A stretch of DNA of 56,918 nt, taken from Bacteroidales bacterium. Lineage in GTDB: Bacteria > Bacteroidota > Bacteroidia > Bacteroidales > UBA932. The stretch covers positions 1-56,918 of the forward strand of contig JAFYWC010000024.1 in the NCBI GenBank assembly GCA_017546585.1, written 5' to 3'. Positions within the stretch are counted from its first letter, which is position 1. Each line of letters starts with the position of its first letter. The notes under the pieces were generated by a model that ran no database searches, was not told where the DNA came from, and was given only the letters and a program-made list of their open reading frames with translations. Of the stretch, positions 1 through 8,736 are shown one piece after another. Position numbers and translations under genes: made by a program.

Positions 1-97
1 CCCTCGCGGAGAAACCGAAAGCGTGGTGAGGTTCGTGACAGGCTGGACCACAACAGACGAGGATATCGATCGACTTGAAGAGATAGTGAATGCATAA
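1..97 (+). CDS. C-terminal end of a probable low-specificity L-threonine aldolase (partial)
   Basis: Only the last 31 codons are present, read in the frame of bases 2-4 and ending at the TAA of 95-97. The residues VVRFVTGWTTTDEDIDRL resemble the extreme C-terminus of PLP-dependent threonine aldolases (Beta_elim_lyase family), which usually end with a 'vRfvTsw.tteedvd.l' strand and helix. The active site lies outside the window, so the assignment rests on this short tail. A strong terminator follows directly, so it is the last gene of its transcript. Another fold-type I PLP enzyme with a similar tail is possible. Confidence 0.5.
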   Translation, partial: PRGETESVVRFVTGWTTTDEDIDRLEEIVNA

Positions 98-101
98 AAA
101 G

Positions 102-141
102 AGACGCTGACTGAACATTCGTTCGTCAGCGTCTTTTTTTG
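102..141 (+). terminator. Rho-independent terminator after the partial aldolase gene
   Basis: A perfect 10-bp stem, AGACGCTGAC at 102-111 and GTCAGCGTCT at 125-134, can be extended inward by GAAC/GTTC and is followed by a run of T (to 141). It begins five bases after the stop codon. The rest of 142-263 shows nothing I can name. Confidence 0.9.
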
Positions 142-263
142 TGTTTGACTTCATTACCATCTGACTGGTCTCTGAGGTCCTTTAAAGTCAGGTTTTCTGC
201 ATCTGACACGCTCCCAAAGAAAAGGTTTAATGATATGCGTTTTTATGGATTTGTGCTGTTTCT

Positions 264-989
264 TTATATCCCGCGCTCTTTGCAGATCGCTTCGTAAGCT
301 TGCGAAATGGCCTTGAATTTCTCCTCAGCCGCCTTCTGGACATCTTCTCCGAGGGTGGCTACCTTGTCCGGATGATATTTGATGGCCATCTTGCGATATG
401 CCTTCTTTACCTCCTCGTTGGTTGCTTCTGGAGTGATTTCAAGAATCTTGTAATTGCTGTCGTTGCTTGGTCTGAACTGCGCGAAGATCGAGTCTGTCTC
501 ACTCTTTGAGAGACCGATATACGTAGCGATTGTCTCAAGGACGTCGATCTCTCTCTGATCAAATCCGTCGCACGCGCCTAGCGAAACAAGGTAATGATAC
601 AATTGAAGTCGCTGTGAATAGTCCATACAAGAACGGACCTGTGTGCAGACCTCGTACAGATTAATGTCCTTTGAAAGGATGTCCTTTACTATCTCTTCTG
701 CTTCATCGCCGGCCTGCATTCCAAAGTTTCTTGTGAAGAAACTGCGGAGTGTGGCGATCTCCTGTGCGGTGGTCTTTCCGTCAGCCTTTATGACTGCAGC
801 CGACAAAACCAGGAGACTAATAAGGAAACTGTTCCTCTGTCCCTGATTCCATTGCTGCTCTCCTGCCTGATCAGCGACCGCTTCCGAGAACTGTTCCACT
901 CTGGACGCAAAGTAATATCCCAATATGCCTCCGATAGGCCCGAACATCGCCCATCCGAGGGCTCCTATTATCCATTTACCTAATCCCAT
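264..989 (-). CDS. TerB/J-domain co-chaperone (DjlA-like)
   Basis: 241 aa. The N-terminus is a glycine-rich hydrophobic stretch (about residues 1-28, [20 protein letters not shown]) that could be a single membrane segment. A TerB-like helical domain follows (about 50-165), and a C-terminal J domain (about 180-241) carries the HPD tripeptide in KYHPDK. This order (membrane anchor, TerB, J) is that of DjlA-type co-chaperones, which stimulate the ATPase of DnaK through HPD. The protein is shorter than E. coli DjlA (about 270 aa). It is the last gene of the minus-strand cluster, 41 bases after the ABC-F gene. The client is unknown. Confidence 0.85.
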   Translation of the reverse strand: MGLGKWIIGALGWAMFGPIGGILGYYFASRVEQFSEAVADQAGEQQWNQGQRNSFLISLLVLSAAVIKADGKTTAQEIATLRSFFTRNFGMQAGDEAEEIVKDILSKDINLYEVCTQVRSCMDYSQRLQLYHYLVSLGACDGFDQREIDVLETIATYIGLSKSETDSIFAQFRPSNDSNYKILEITPEATNEEVKKAYRKMAIKYHPDKVATLGEDVQKAAEEKFKAISQAYEAICKERGI

Positions 990-1030
990 ACTTGTTGAAA
1001 TGTGTGCTTTAAAATCTTAACCTACTTAAC

Positions 1031-2842
1031 CTACTGCAACTCATAGAGTTCAAGGAGGCGGAGTTCCTTTTCGTCGGTCAGGTTTAGGATCTGACCGATG
1101 CGCTCGGAGGCCTGCTGGAGCTGGTCGAACGGGAGGGTGCCGCTGTTGAGGCTTGCTTCCAGTTCGGCCTTCTCGTTGGCGAGGTCTTCGAGGTCCTTTT
1201 CGAGCTGTTCGAGCTCCTTCTGCTCCTTGTAGGTCAGTTTCTTTTTCTTAGGCTGTGCCTGTGCCAGCGTTGATGCGGCCGCCTCGCGGGCCGCCTTTTC
1301 CTTTGCCGCCTTCTCTTCGGCGCGTGCCTGTGATCTCTGCTCTGCCTCGTACTCCTTGATGAACTCGCGATACTCGCTGTAGCTGCCGACGAAGTCCTTC
1401 ACAAGACCGTCTCCGCAGAAGATGAACAGGTGGTCCACAAGCTTGTCGAGGAAGTGACGGTCGTGAGACACGATGATGAGCGAGCCGCTGAATTCCTTGA
1501 GGTACTCCTCGAGGATATTGAGGGTCACGATGTCGAGGTCGTTGGTAGGCTCGTCGAGAATCAGAAGGTTAGGCTGCTGCATAAGGATGGTGAGCAGGTA
1601 AAGCCTGCGCTTCTCTCCACCGCTGAGTTTCTCGATCTTGTTGTTGAGCATCTCGTGCGGGAAGAGGAATCGGTTGAGCAGCCAGGTGTCGTTCACGATG
1701 TCCAGCACTGTGTCCTGTGGGTTGAACGACATTCCGCTCTGGTGGTAGTAGCCTATCTTGATTGACTCGCCACGCTCAATGCTTCCGGTCATTACGCCGT
1801 TGCCCAAGGCTTGCATATTGCCGGTGATGAGGTTGAGGAAGGTCGACTTTCCGGCTCCGTTGCGGCCCACGATTCCGACCTTTTCATACCTCTGGAAATT
1901 GTATGTGAAATTGTCCAGATAGCAGTCTTCGTCATAGAAGAAACTCAGATCCTTGCAGTTGATGATCTTTGTTCCAAGACGTGTGGAGCCCTTCATAGGG
2001 TCCATATTTACCTGCTTCTGTGTATATACCTGTGATGCCCTGTCCTTCAGATCGTAGAAGGCGTTGATGCGGTAGCGTGCCTTGCCTGTGCGGGCGCAAG
2101 GTGTGCTGCGGATCCACTCCAGCTCGCGCCTGAGGATGTTGCGCACCTTGTCTGTCTCTGCGTTGTAGTTGGCGATGCGCTCCTCGCGCTTTTCAAGGAA
2201 GTTCTGGTAGTTGCCGCGGTAGGTGTAGACCGCACCGTGGTCCATCTCCATAACGGTGTTGCAGACCCTGTCAAGAAAGTACCTGTCGTGGGTGACCATA
2301 AGGAGGGTGCAACGTGAACGGCTGAGGTGACCTTCCAGGAACTCGATCGCATCGATGTCGAGGTGGTTGGTCGGCTCGTCCATAATGAAGAACTCCGCCT
2401 CTGAGGCAAGCATCTGAGTGAGGGCCACTCTCTTTACCTCTCCTCCGGAAAGTTCCTTCATCTTCTGGTCAGGATTGTTGAGGTTGAAGTTGGTAAGGAA
2501 CTTCACGACTCTATGCTCGTACTCCCAGAGATGCTCCTGGTCAAGGGAACTTGTGAACTCCACGCTGGAAGCCATAATCTGATCGAAGATGGTCTTCTCC
2601 GGATCGAAGTCGTACTCCTGTTCCAGGAACGCGATCTTGATGTCCTTGAGGAACATTATCTTTCCGCCTGAGTCAGATTTGTCCTTTCCGGCCAGAATCC
2701 TCATAAGGGAGGTCTTGCCGGTACCGTTAGGTGCAATGAGAGCGATCTTGTCGCCCTCATTGATGTTGAATCCGATCTTTTCGAACAGGACCTTAGGTCC
2801 GTAGCTCTTCGATATGTTTTCTATCTGGAGATAACTTGCCAT
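1031..2842 (-). CDS. ABC-F family ATPase, Uup-like
   Basis: 603 aa, soluble, with two ABC cassettes and no membrane segments. The first cassette has Walker A APNGTGKTS (about residues 38-46), signature LSGGEVKR and Walker B FFIMDEPTNHLD. The second has GRNGAGKST (about 327-335), LSGGEKRR and ILDEPTNDLD. The segment between them is the ABC-F linker. The C-terminal about 100 residues are highly charged and predicted coiled coil (KKKKLTYKEQKELEQLEKDL), as in the Uup subgroup, where this domain binds nucleic acid. ABC-F proteins act on ribosomes or DNA junctions; resistance factors belong to the same superfamily, but the charged C-terminal domain favours a housekeeping Uup role. Start and trkA stop overlap as TAATG, suggesting translational coupling. 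Confidence 0.9.
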   Translation of the reverse strand: MASYLQIENISKSYGPKVLFEKIGFNINEGDKIALIAPNGTGKTSLMRILAGKDKSDSGGKIMFLKDIKIAFLEQEYDFDPEKTIFDQIMASSVEFTSSLDQEHLWEYEHRVVKFLTNFNLNNPDQKMKELSGGEVKRVALTQMLASEAEFFIMDEPTNHLDIDAIEFLEGHLSRSRCTLLMVTHDRYFLDRVCNTVMEMDHGAVYTYRGNYQNFLEKREERIANYNAETDKVRNILRRELEWIRSTPCARTGKARYRINAFYDLKDRASQVYTQKQVNMDPMKGSTRLGTKIINCKDLSFFYDEDCYLDNFTYNFQRYEKVGIVGRNGAGKSTFLNLITGNMQALGNGVMTGSIERGESIKIGYYHQSGMSFNPQDTVLDIVNDTWLLNRFLFPHEMLNNKIEKLSGGEKRRLYLLTILMQQPNLLILDEPTNDLDIVTLNILEEYLKEFSGSLIIVSHDRHFLDKLVDHLFIFCGDGLVKDFVGSYSEYREFIKEYEAEQRSQARAEEKAAKEKAAREAAASTLAQAQPKKKKLTYKEQKELEQLEKDLEDLANEKAELEASLNSGTLPFDQLQQASERIGQILNLTDEKELRLLELYELQ

Positions 2843-4200
2843 TACTTAAAGAATTTGTCGACTTCTTTTACTGCTTCAGGGAGGGCGAAGACCGCGACGC
2901 GGTCGTACGCCTGTATCTGGGTGTCACCCACTGCGATGAAAGAGTCGTTACCACGGATGATGCCGCCGATGATGGCGTTCTTAGGGAAGTTCATATCCTT
3001 CAGCATCTTCTTGGTGATAGCTGTGTCAGGAGCGACGATGTATTCAAGGACCTCGGCCTTGGTGCCGCTCATATACTTGACGAATCTTACCTTGCTGCTG
3101 AGAGTGAACTTGAAGATACGTCCGGCAGTGATGAGCTTCTTGTTGATCACTGCGTCCACACCCATACTCTCTGCAAGTCTGATGTACTCGAGGTTTTCCA
3201 CCTCTGCGATGGTTCTTTCCACGCCGAGGCTCTTTGCTGCAACGCAGGCGAGGATGTTTGTCTCCGAGTTGTTCGTCACAGCCACGAATGCATCGTACTC
3301 TCTGATCGACTCCTCGAGAAGCATATCCGAGTTACGTCCGTCACCGTTCACTACTGTCACGTTTGAAGGGAGTTTCTCGGAAAGTTCCATACACTTTGCC
3401 TTGTTCATCTCGATGAGCTTGATCGACTCCATCTGCTTGCTGAGCTGCTTTGCGACCATCTCGCCGATAGGGCTTCCTCCGAGAATCATCAGGTTGTTCA
3501 CCTCGATGTTCTTCTTGCCGATGTAGCGCATCAGCATATCCATACCCTCACGTTTGGAGATGATGAACACAAGGTCGTGATATTTGAACTTGGTATCGAA
3601 CTTAGGGATGATGGTGTCGTCCTTTCGCGAAATCGCTACAACTCTGAACTTCAGACCTTCAGCTGCCGCTACGGCACTGAACTCGGCCATATTCATTCCG
3701 ATGAGCTGAGACTCTTCCTCAAGCTTGAACACAGCCACCTGGAGCTTGCCTCGTGCAAACTCGAGTGTATCGGTGGTCGCGCTTCTCTTGAGAAGGTCGA
3801 CGATCTCGCCGGCAGCGATCTTCTCCGGATAGAACAGGAGGTCGATGCCCATTTCTGTAAACAGGTACTTGTTCTCGTATGTGAGATACTCCTCTGTGTT
3901 GATGCGGGCAGTAACCTTCTTGCTGCCCAGTTTCTTCGCAAGCATCGCGCTGACGATGTTCACGTCCTGTGAATCGGATGGATTCACAGCGATGAAAAGG
4001 TCAGCGTCGGGAACGCCTGCCTCGTGGAGAACTCGTATCGATGAGGGATTTCCTTCAACGGTAATGACGTCATTGGTAGCGACCAATGCATCAAGCCTTT
4101 CGCGACGCACGTCGATGACAGTCACTTCGTTAGCCTCATTGTTAAGCATCTTTGCGAGGTGTGATCCCACTTCGCCTGCTCCTGCGATGACGATCTTCAT
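2842..4200 (-). CDS. trkA: Trk system potassium uptake protein TrkA
   Basis: 452 aa, the normal size for two-module TrkA. It holds two RCK (TrkA-N plus TrkA-C) units. The first begins with the dinucleotide-binding loop GAGEVGSHLA at residues 7-16, followed by the acidic residue of VTVID; the second starts near residue 230 (LMILGGSPIGEMVAKQL). TrkA forms the cytosolic ring that gates the membrane channel TrkH in response to NAD(H)/ATP. No trkH lies next to it; two trkH genes sit about 28 and 44 kb away in this window. The stop overlaps the ABC-F start by one base, and the glycosyltransferase gene ends 12 bases upstream of the start. Confidence 0.95.
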   Translation of the reverse strand: MKIVIAGAGEVGSHLAKMLNNEANEVTVIDVRRERLDALVATNDVITVEGNPSSIRVLHEAGVPDADLFIAVNPSDSQDVNIVSAMLAKKLGSKKVTARINTEEYLTYENKYLFTEMGIDLLFYPEKIAAGEIVDLLKRSATTDTLEFARGKLQVAVFKLEEESQLIGMNMAEFSAVAAAEGLKFRVVAISRKDDTIIPKFDTKFKYHDLVFIISKREGMDMLMRYIGKKNIEVNNLMILGGSPIGEMVAKQLSKQMESIKLIEMNKAKCMELSEKLPSNVTVVNGDGRNSDMLLEESIREYDAFVAVTNNSETNILACVAAKSLGVERTIAEVENLEYIRLAESMGVDAVINKKLITAGRIFKFTLSSKVRFVKYMSGTKAEVLEYIVAPDTAITKKMLKDMNFPKNAIIGGIIRGNDSFIAVGDTQIQAYDRVAVFALPEAVKEVDKFFK

Positions 4201-4212
4201 AATAGTACCCGT

Positions 4213-5322
4213 CTAAATGTTATAGAATCTGCTTTTTCTGATACTGCAGAATATTCTCTTTCCTTTCTTCAGTGATTCGAGGATTATGCTCTTCTTGTAG
4301 AATCCCTTCACTGAAGTGTCTTCTTTTCTGTTTTCCAGATATTCCACTATTTCTTTCACGTCAGGCTCGGTCACCATCTTCCTGTACTCCTTGTGGGCAT
4401 TGTACACTGCCTTGAAGCAGTCAGTCTTCAATGTCACAAGATATACAACAGCAGAAAGGACGTCGAGACTCTCTCGTGCGATTATCCTTCGCACAGCCTT
4501 GTGGTTGCCCTTTGCAGCAGCCCTCTCGGCGCAGAATCCGCGTTTGTGGAACATCAGGGCGAATGTCTTCGCCAGATTGTTTCCGAGCATAAGGAGGTTG
4601 TTGCGGTAGTTCAGGAAGAGCTTGAATGGGGAAGTTGCCGGCAATGTTCCGCCGCCTACGTGGTACACTACGGATGACGGCACCACGGTGACCTTCCATC
4701 CTTCCAGCTGCATTCGCCAGCAGAGGTCGATCTCTTCCATATGCGCAAAGAACCTTTCGTCAAGGCCTCCGAGCTCACGGAACACTTCGCTTCTGACCAT
4801 AAGGCAGGCGCCTGTAGCCCACATCACGTCTTCCGGCTGGTCATACTGACCCTTGTCTGTCTCCAGTTTCTTGAGTATGCGGCCTCTGCAGAAAGGATAG
4901 CCGTATCTGTCGATATAGCCTCCCGCCGCTCCGGCATATTCAAACTTGTCGCGTTCCATCCAGCTGTGCAGCTTAGGAGCGCAGGCTCCGCATTCCGGAT
5001 GGGCGCTCATCCAGTCCACAAGTGGCTGGAGCCATCCGTCTGTAACCTCGATGTCGGAGTTTATAAGTACGAACAGATCAGAATCTATCTGTTCGAAAGC
5101 TTTGTTGTAGCCGCCTGTGAATCCGTAGTTCCTGTCTAGGACGATTGTGCGTACCTCAGGGAACAGTTCCTTCATCACAGTCATTGAACCGTCTTTCGAA
5201 GCGTTGTCCGCCACGATCACTTCAGCATCGTCGACGTCTTTGACAGTGCGTAAAAGACCCGGAAGGAACTCCTTGAGGAATCCTTCCGTGTTCCAGTTCA
5301 ATATGACAACGGCCGTCTTCAT
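4213..5322 (-). CDS. Family 2 glycosyltransferase (rhamnosyltransferase-like)
   Basis: 369 aa from the ATG at 5322 (MKTAVVILNWNTEG). The N-terminal GT-A domain shows the nucleotide-binding start VVILNWN, the ADNASKDGS segment (about 47-55), the metal-binding variant LINSDIEV in place of DxD, and the acceptor-side motif HMEEIDLCWR, as in WbbL/rhamnosyl-type GT2 enzymes. The C-terminal third is helical and basic and may lie on the membrane. It probably adds a sugar to a lipid-linked glycan or capsule, but donor and acceptor cannot be read from sequence. The frame stays open for 65 more codons upstream, but that stretch is alanine/threonine-rich antiframe of the slyD tail, so I chose the start one base after slyD ends. 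Confidence 0.88.
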   Translation of the reverse strand: MKTAVVILNWNTEGFLKEFLPGLLRTVKDVDDAEVIVADNASKDGSMTVMKELFPEVRTIVLDRNYGFTGGYNKAFEQIDSDLFVLINSDIEVTDGWLQPLVDWMSAHPECGACAPKLHSWMERDKFEYAGAAGGYIDRYGYPFCRGRILKKLETDKGQYDQPEDVMWATGACLMVRSEVFRELGGLDERFFAHMEEIDLCWRMQLEGWKVTVVPSSVVYHVGGGTLPATSPFKLFLNYRNNLLMLGNNLAKTFALMFHKRGFCAERAAAKGNHKAVRRIIARESLDVLSAVVYLVTLKTDCFKAVYNAHKEYRKMVTEPDVKEIVEYLENRKEDTSVKGFYKKSIILESLKKGKRIFCSIRKSRFYNI

Positions 5323-5323
5323 A

Positions 5324-5932
5324 TTAATGGCAGCCGCAACCGCAGTCTCCGTCGTGACCGCATCCGCCCTCGTGGTCGTGGCATCCGCCGCAGTCACCGC
5401 CGCACTCGCCGCCGTGTCCGTGGCATCCGCCGCCACAGCCGCAGGTGTGTACATATTCTCCGTGGAGGCCTTCAGTAAGCTCCTTCTCGGTAGCCTCGCG
5501 TACTGTGAGGATCTCACCTGTGAAGTGGAGGGTCTTGCCGGCCATCTGGTGGTTGAGGTCCATCTTTACTGAATCCTCTGTAACCTCTACGACTACGCCT
5601 GGGATCACAGCACCCATACTGTTCATCATAGGGATTGTGTTGCCTGGTACGAGAAGGTCCTCGCGGATCTCGCCGTTTACCTCGAACGCCGCCTTAGGGA
5701 GGTCGATGATCCTTGATGGATCTACTTCGCCGTATCCGTCTACAGGAGAGAGTGTCACGTCAAACTTGTCACCTGGCTCCATTCCTTCGATGTGAGCCTC
5801 GAGCTTAGGAAGAAGACTTCCTGTGCCGTGTATGTAGTCAAGTGGTTTTTCCTTTGTTGTGTGGTCGACTACCTGTCCGTCAACCTCGAGTTCGTAGCTG
5901 AATTCAACTACCTTGTTCTGTTCGATCTTCAT
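5324..5932 (-). CDS. slyD: FKBP-type peptidyl-prolyl isomerase SlyD with Cys/His-rich metal tail
   Basis: 202 aa. Residues 1 to about 70 and 125-150 form the FKBP fold (VEFSYELEVDGQVVD, PLDYIHGTGSLLPKLEAH, GMEPGD), interrupted by the inserted-flap domain typical of SlyD (about 70-125). The last 41 residues (162-202) contain 10 cysteines and 7 histidines among glycine and acidic residues (for example CGCGGGCHGHGGECGGDC). E. coli SlyD has a comparable tail that binds nickel or zinc and serves hydrogenase maturation. Here the isomerase and chaperone roles are safe; the metal use is inferred. No hydrogenase or urease genes are in the window. It lies 17 bases downstream of pmbA and one base before the glycosyltransferase start. 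Confidence 0.93.
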   Translation of the reverse strand: MKIEQNKVVEFSYELEVDGQVVDHTTKEKPLDYIHGTGSLLPKLEAHIEGMEPGDKFDVTLSPVDGYGEVDPSRIIDLPKAAFEVNGEIREDLLVPGNTIPMMNSMGAVIPGVVVEVTEDSVKMDLNHQMAGKTLHFTGEILTVREATEKELTEGLHGEYVHTCGCGGGCHGHGGECGGDCGGCHDHEGGCGHDGDCGCGCH

Positions 5933-5949
5933 ATGTCGTTACTTTAATT

Positions 5950-7311
5950 TTATGCTGAAAATGATACGTTTTCAAATGCCAATGTGGGTATCTGCCATCT
6001 TACGCTTGCACGTGAATCGCTGCCGGCTGCGAGGAAGTTGCTCCAGAGTTCCATAAGATTGCCTGTGATGAGCATCTCTCTTACAGGGTGGAGCGTCTTG
6101 CCGTTCTTGAACGCAAAGCCCTCTATGCCGAACGAAAAATCTCCGGTCACAGGGTTGCAGTTGCCTCCGTTGAAACCAGTCACAAGGATTCCGTTGCCGC
6201 ATAAGCGCAGAATATCTTTCAAAGATACTTCTTTTTCCTTGTTAGACAAGTCTTCACCTTTGATAAAAGGCATAAGGCAAGGCCTTGAAATATCTTCGAC
6301 AGTAGGCTGTATGCCCATCTTGTTACCTATGTATGTGCTGGTGAAATACTGCTTCACCACGCCCTTCTCTATCACTGGTGCATCCTTTGTCGCGATGCCT
6401 TCGGTGTCGAACATCCTTGAGCCGTTCTTGCCGGGAGTTCTTGCCATATCCATAAGGGTGAGTCCTTCAGGGAATACCTGCTTGCCCACTGTGTCCTCGA
6501 GGAACGACATCTTCTGCTGGATGGCTGCTGCATTCAAGGCGGAAATGATAGGGGAGACGAGTCTTGATGCCACGCTGCTGTCCACTACCATCTTGTAGTG
6601 TCCGCTTCGGCGCGGCTTCGGCCCGATCTGCCTTACGGCACGCTCGAGGGCCTTAGCGCCGAAGCCATCGGCGTCTATGCCGTCTGCCGAGAATGAGGAC
6701 TCCCACCAGAATCCGCTGTATTTGTTGCCTTCGTTGTCCTGGATGGTCATTTCAGAGAAACAGCTGAAGCAGGTTTCTGTGTGTCTTCCTTCGAATCCCT
6801 GGGAATCAGTAACATAATTATCCTCCGAAGACTCGCTGTATTCGCACTCCTCGGAAATGAGGGTGTAGCCTTCCTCTGCGACCTTTCCGAATATGCTGAA
6901 CTCTTCTGCCTTCTTCAGTCTGCTTTCGCTGTCCGAGGTCTCGTAGCGCTCGTCGTACAGTCCGAGTTCCTTTCCTCCCTTTGCGTCCGTTGCGGTTCTT
7001 GAAGGATCAGGAAGGGTTCTGTCCTTGTCTTCTCCAAGCATCCTGACCATATCTATGGCTTTGAGAATGAAGTCCTCAAGGCCTTCCTTCTCGAGTCTGT
7101 TTGTGGAGAATGTGCCGTATCTTCCCTCAACGAAAAGATACAGATATATCGATCTGTCAGCCGCGTGTGTCACTTTGTCCAGTTTTCCGTTGAACATAGT
7201 GCAGCTGTCCATAACGCTCTTGCTGAGGGATACTCTCGCTCCTGAGGCTCCTGATGCCGTAGCAAAACTGATGCAATGCTTGGCCAATAGTATTTCCTTC
7301 TCTGTAATCAT
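5950..7311 (-). CDS. pmbA: TldD/PmbA family protein, TldE/PmbA subunit
   Basis: 453 aa, normal length. It has the TldD/PmbA fold with the conserved NGGNCNPVTGDFSFGIEGF segment near residue 390 and the PFIKGEDLS region, but lacks the HExxxH zinc motif present in the partner gene directly upstream. That division is standard: TldD carries the metal site and PmbA/TldE is its non-catalytic partner in a heterodimeric metalloprotease that cuts unfolded or modified peptides. In enterobacteria the pair matures microcin B17 and degrades CcdA; the Bacteroidales substrate is not known. Start and tldD stop overlap as TAATG, in keeping with equal expression. Confidence 0.92.
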   Translation of the reverse strand: MITEKEILLAKHCISFATASGASGARVSLSKSVMDSCTMFNGKLDKVTHAADRSIYLYLFVEGRYGTFSTNRLEKEGLEDFILKAIDMVRMLGEDKDRTLPDPSRTATDAKGGKELGLYDERYETSDSESRLKKAEEFSIFGKVAEEGYTLISEECEYSESSEDNYVTDSQGFEGRHTETCFSCFSEMTIQDNEGNKYSGFWWESSFSADGIDADGFGAKALERAVRQIGPKPRRSGHYKMVVDSSVASRLVSPIISALNAAAIQQKMSFLEDTVGKQVFPEGLTLMDMARTPGKNGSRMFDTEGIATKDAPVIEKGVVKQYFTSTYIGNKMGIQPTVEDISRPCLMPFIKGEDLSNKEKEVSLKDILRLCGNGILVTGFNGGNCNPVTGDFSFGIEGFAFKNGKTLHPVREMLITGNLMELWSNFLAAGSDSRASVRWQIPTLAFENVSFSA

Positions 7312-8726
7312 TATTCACCTCCTACAGTAAGATTGCTGATAAGTACTGTCGGCATACCGCAGGAAACCGCTACGCTCTGCTCCTTGCCGCACGTCCAGGT
7401 GCCGTTGTCTATCTTGAGGTCATTGCCCACTGCCACGATGTCCGCAAGTGCCTGAGGGCCGTTGCCTATGATGTTTATGTCCTTTACCGGCATAGTGAGA
7501 CGACCGTCTTCGATGAGGAAGCCGCTCTTGACGAAGAATGTGAAGTCGCCTTCGCCGATCTTCACCTGTCCGTTGGAGAACTCATCCACATATACGCCGT
7601 TCTTCACTGATGCGATCATTCCCTGTGGGTCTGCTGAGCCGCTTTCCATATAGGTTGCGCGCATTCTCGGGATAGGGTTGTAGCGGAAACTCTCCCTACG
7701 GCCGTTGCCTGTCGGAGCGACTCCATACCAGGCTGCGCTGATCCTGTCGTGGAGATATGACTTAAGTACGCCGTCCTCCACCATATATGTCTTCTGTCCA
7801 GGAACTCCTTCGTCGTCATAGTTGACTGCGCCTCTGTTTGAAAACACTGTTCCGTCGTCTACAACGTTGACGCCCTTAGGGCATACCTGCTTGCCGAGTT
7901 TGTCTGAGAAGATGGACTGGCCCTTGCGGTTGAAATCCGCCTCGAAGGCGTGTCCCATTGCCTCGTGGAGAAGGATGCCTGATGCTCCGGCACCCATAAC
8001 TACGCTCATCTGTCCGCCCTTCGGCCTTCTTGCTTCGAACCTTTCGTCGATGCCCTTCACTGCCTCCTCTGCTATCTCCGCCGCCAAAGCCGGGCAGATG
8101 AACTCGGAACCGATCCTGAAACTGCGTGATACGCTCTTGTTCTCTGTCTTTCCGTTCTGATGGAACACTATGCTGACGCTCAGACTGCCCATAGGTCTTG
8201 TGTCGACAGTCAGCTCACCGAGCGAGTTGTACATCATTATGTCTGACACGGAGTAGGCGAGTCTTGCGATGACTTTTACGATTCTGCTGTCTTTCGCTGT
8301 GATTTCCTGCTCCAGCGCTGTGAGGAAAGGCAGAAATGTCGAAGCCTCTGAATTCCTCCAGTCATTGGTCATAGGGTAGAAATCGGGACGTCTGTCCTCC
8401 ACTTTAGAATATACTCTTCCGTCACCCTCGCAGGAAGCGATGGCTGATGCGGCATCCGCCGCCTTCAGCATCTCCGCCGGCTCGAGGTTCTCGGAATATG
8501 CGTATCCGGTCTTTTCACCTTTCAGCACACGGATGCCCACTCCATAATCTGTATGGAATCCACCCGATGTGACTGCTCCGTCTTTAAGTATGAGATTGTA
8601 GTATGAAGTGTACTCGAAGTAAAGGTCCGCATAGTCGCCGCCCCTTCGAAGGGCTGTCGCGGTTGTTTTTTCCAGCTCCGGTACAGTTGTGTTGAATAAG
8701 TCGAGATAAAATCTGATGTCGTTCAT
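7311..8726 (-). CDS. tldD: Metallopeptidase TldD
   Basis: 471 aa from the ATG at 8726 (MNDIRFYLDL). The zinc-binding motif HEAMGH (HExxxH), near residue 255 and followed by AFEAD, is the catalytic signature of TldD; a further conserved stretch is MPVKDINIIGNGPQAL near the C-terminus. The frame is open to an upstream ATG at 8756, but that would run into the zeta-like gene ending at 8737 and add ten residues (MTHCLYNFIK) not usual for the family, so the internal start, 10 bases after that gene, is preferred. It forms the active subunit with the pmbA product encoded immediately downstream. Confidence 0.93.
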   Translation of the reverse strand: MNDIRFYLDLFNTTVPELEKTTATALRRGGDYADLYFEYTSYYNLILKDGAVTSGGFHTDYGVGIRVLKGEKTGYAYSENLEPAEMLKAADAASAIASCEGDGRVYSKVEDRRPDFYPMTNDWRNSEASTFLPFLTALEQEITAKDSRIVKVIARLAYSVSDIMMYNSLGELTVDTRPMGSLSVSIVFHQNGKTENKSVSRSFRIGSEFICPALAAEIAEEAVKGIDERFEARRPKGGQMSVVMGAGASGILLHEAMGHAFEADFNRKGQSIFSDKLGKQVCPKGVNVVDDGTVFSNRGAVNYDDEGVPGQKTYMVEDGVLKSYLHDRISAAWYGVAPTGNGRRESFRYNPIPRMRATYMESGSADPQGMIASVKNGVYVDEFSNGQVKIGEGDFTFFVKSGFLIEDGRLTMPVKDINIIGNGPQALADIVAVGNDLKIDNGTWTCGKEQSVAVSCGMPTVLISNLTVGGE

Positions 8727-8736
8727 CTTGATGAAA

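Noticed and set aside
5323-5517. N-terminal extension of the glycosyltransferase by 65 codons
   Set aside because: The sequence is alanine/threonine-rich and is the shifted frame of the slyD metal tail; the normal GT2 start MKTAVVILNWN lies one base after slyD.
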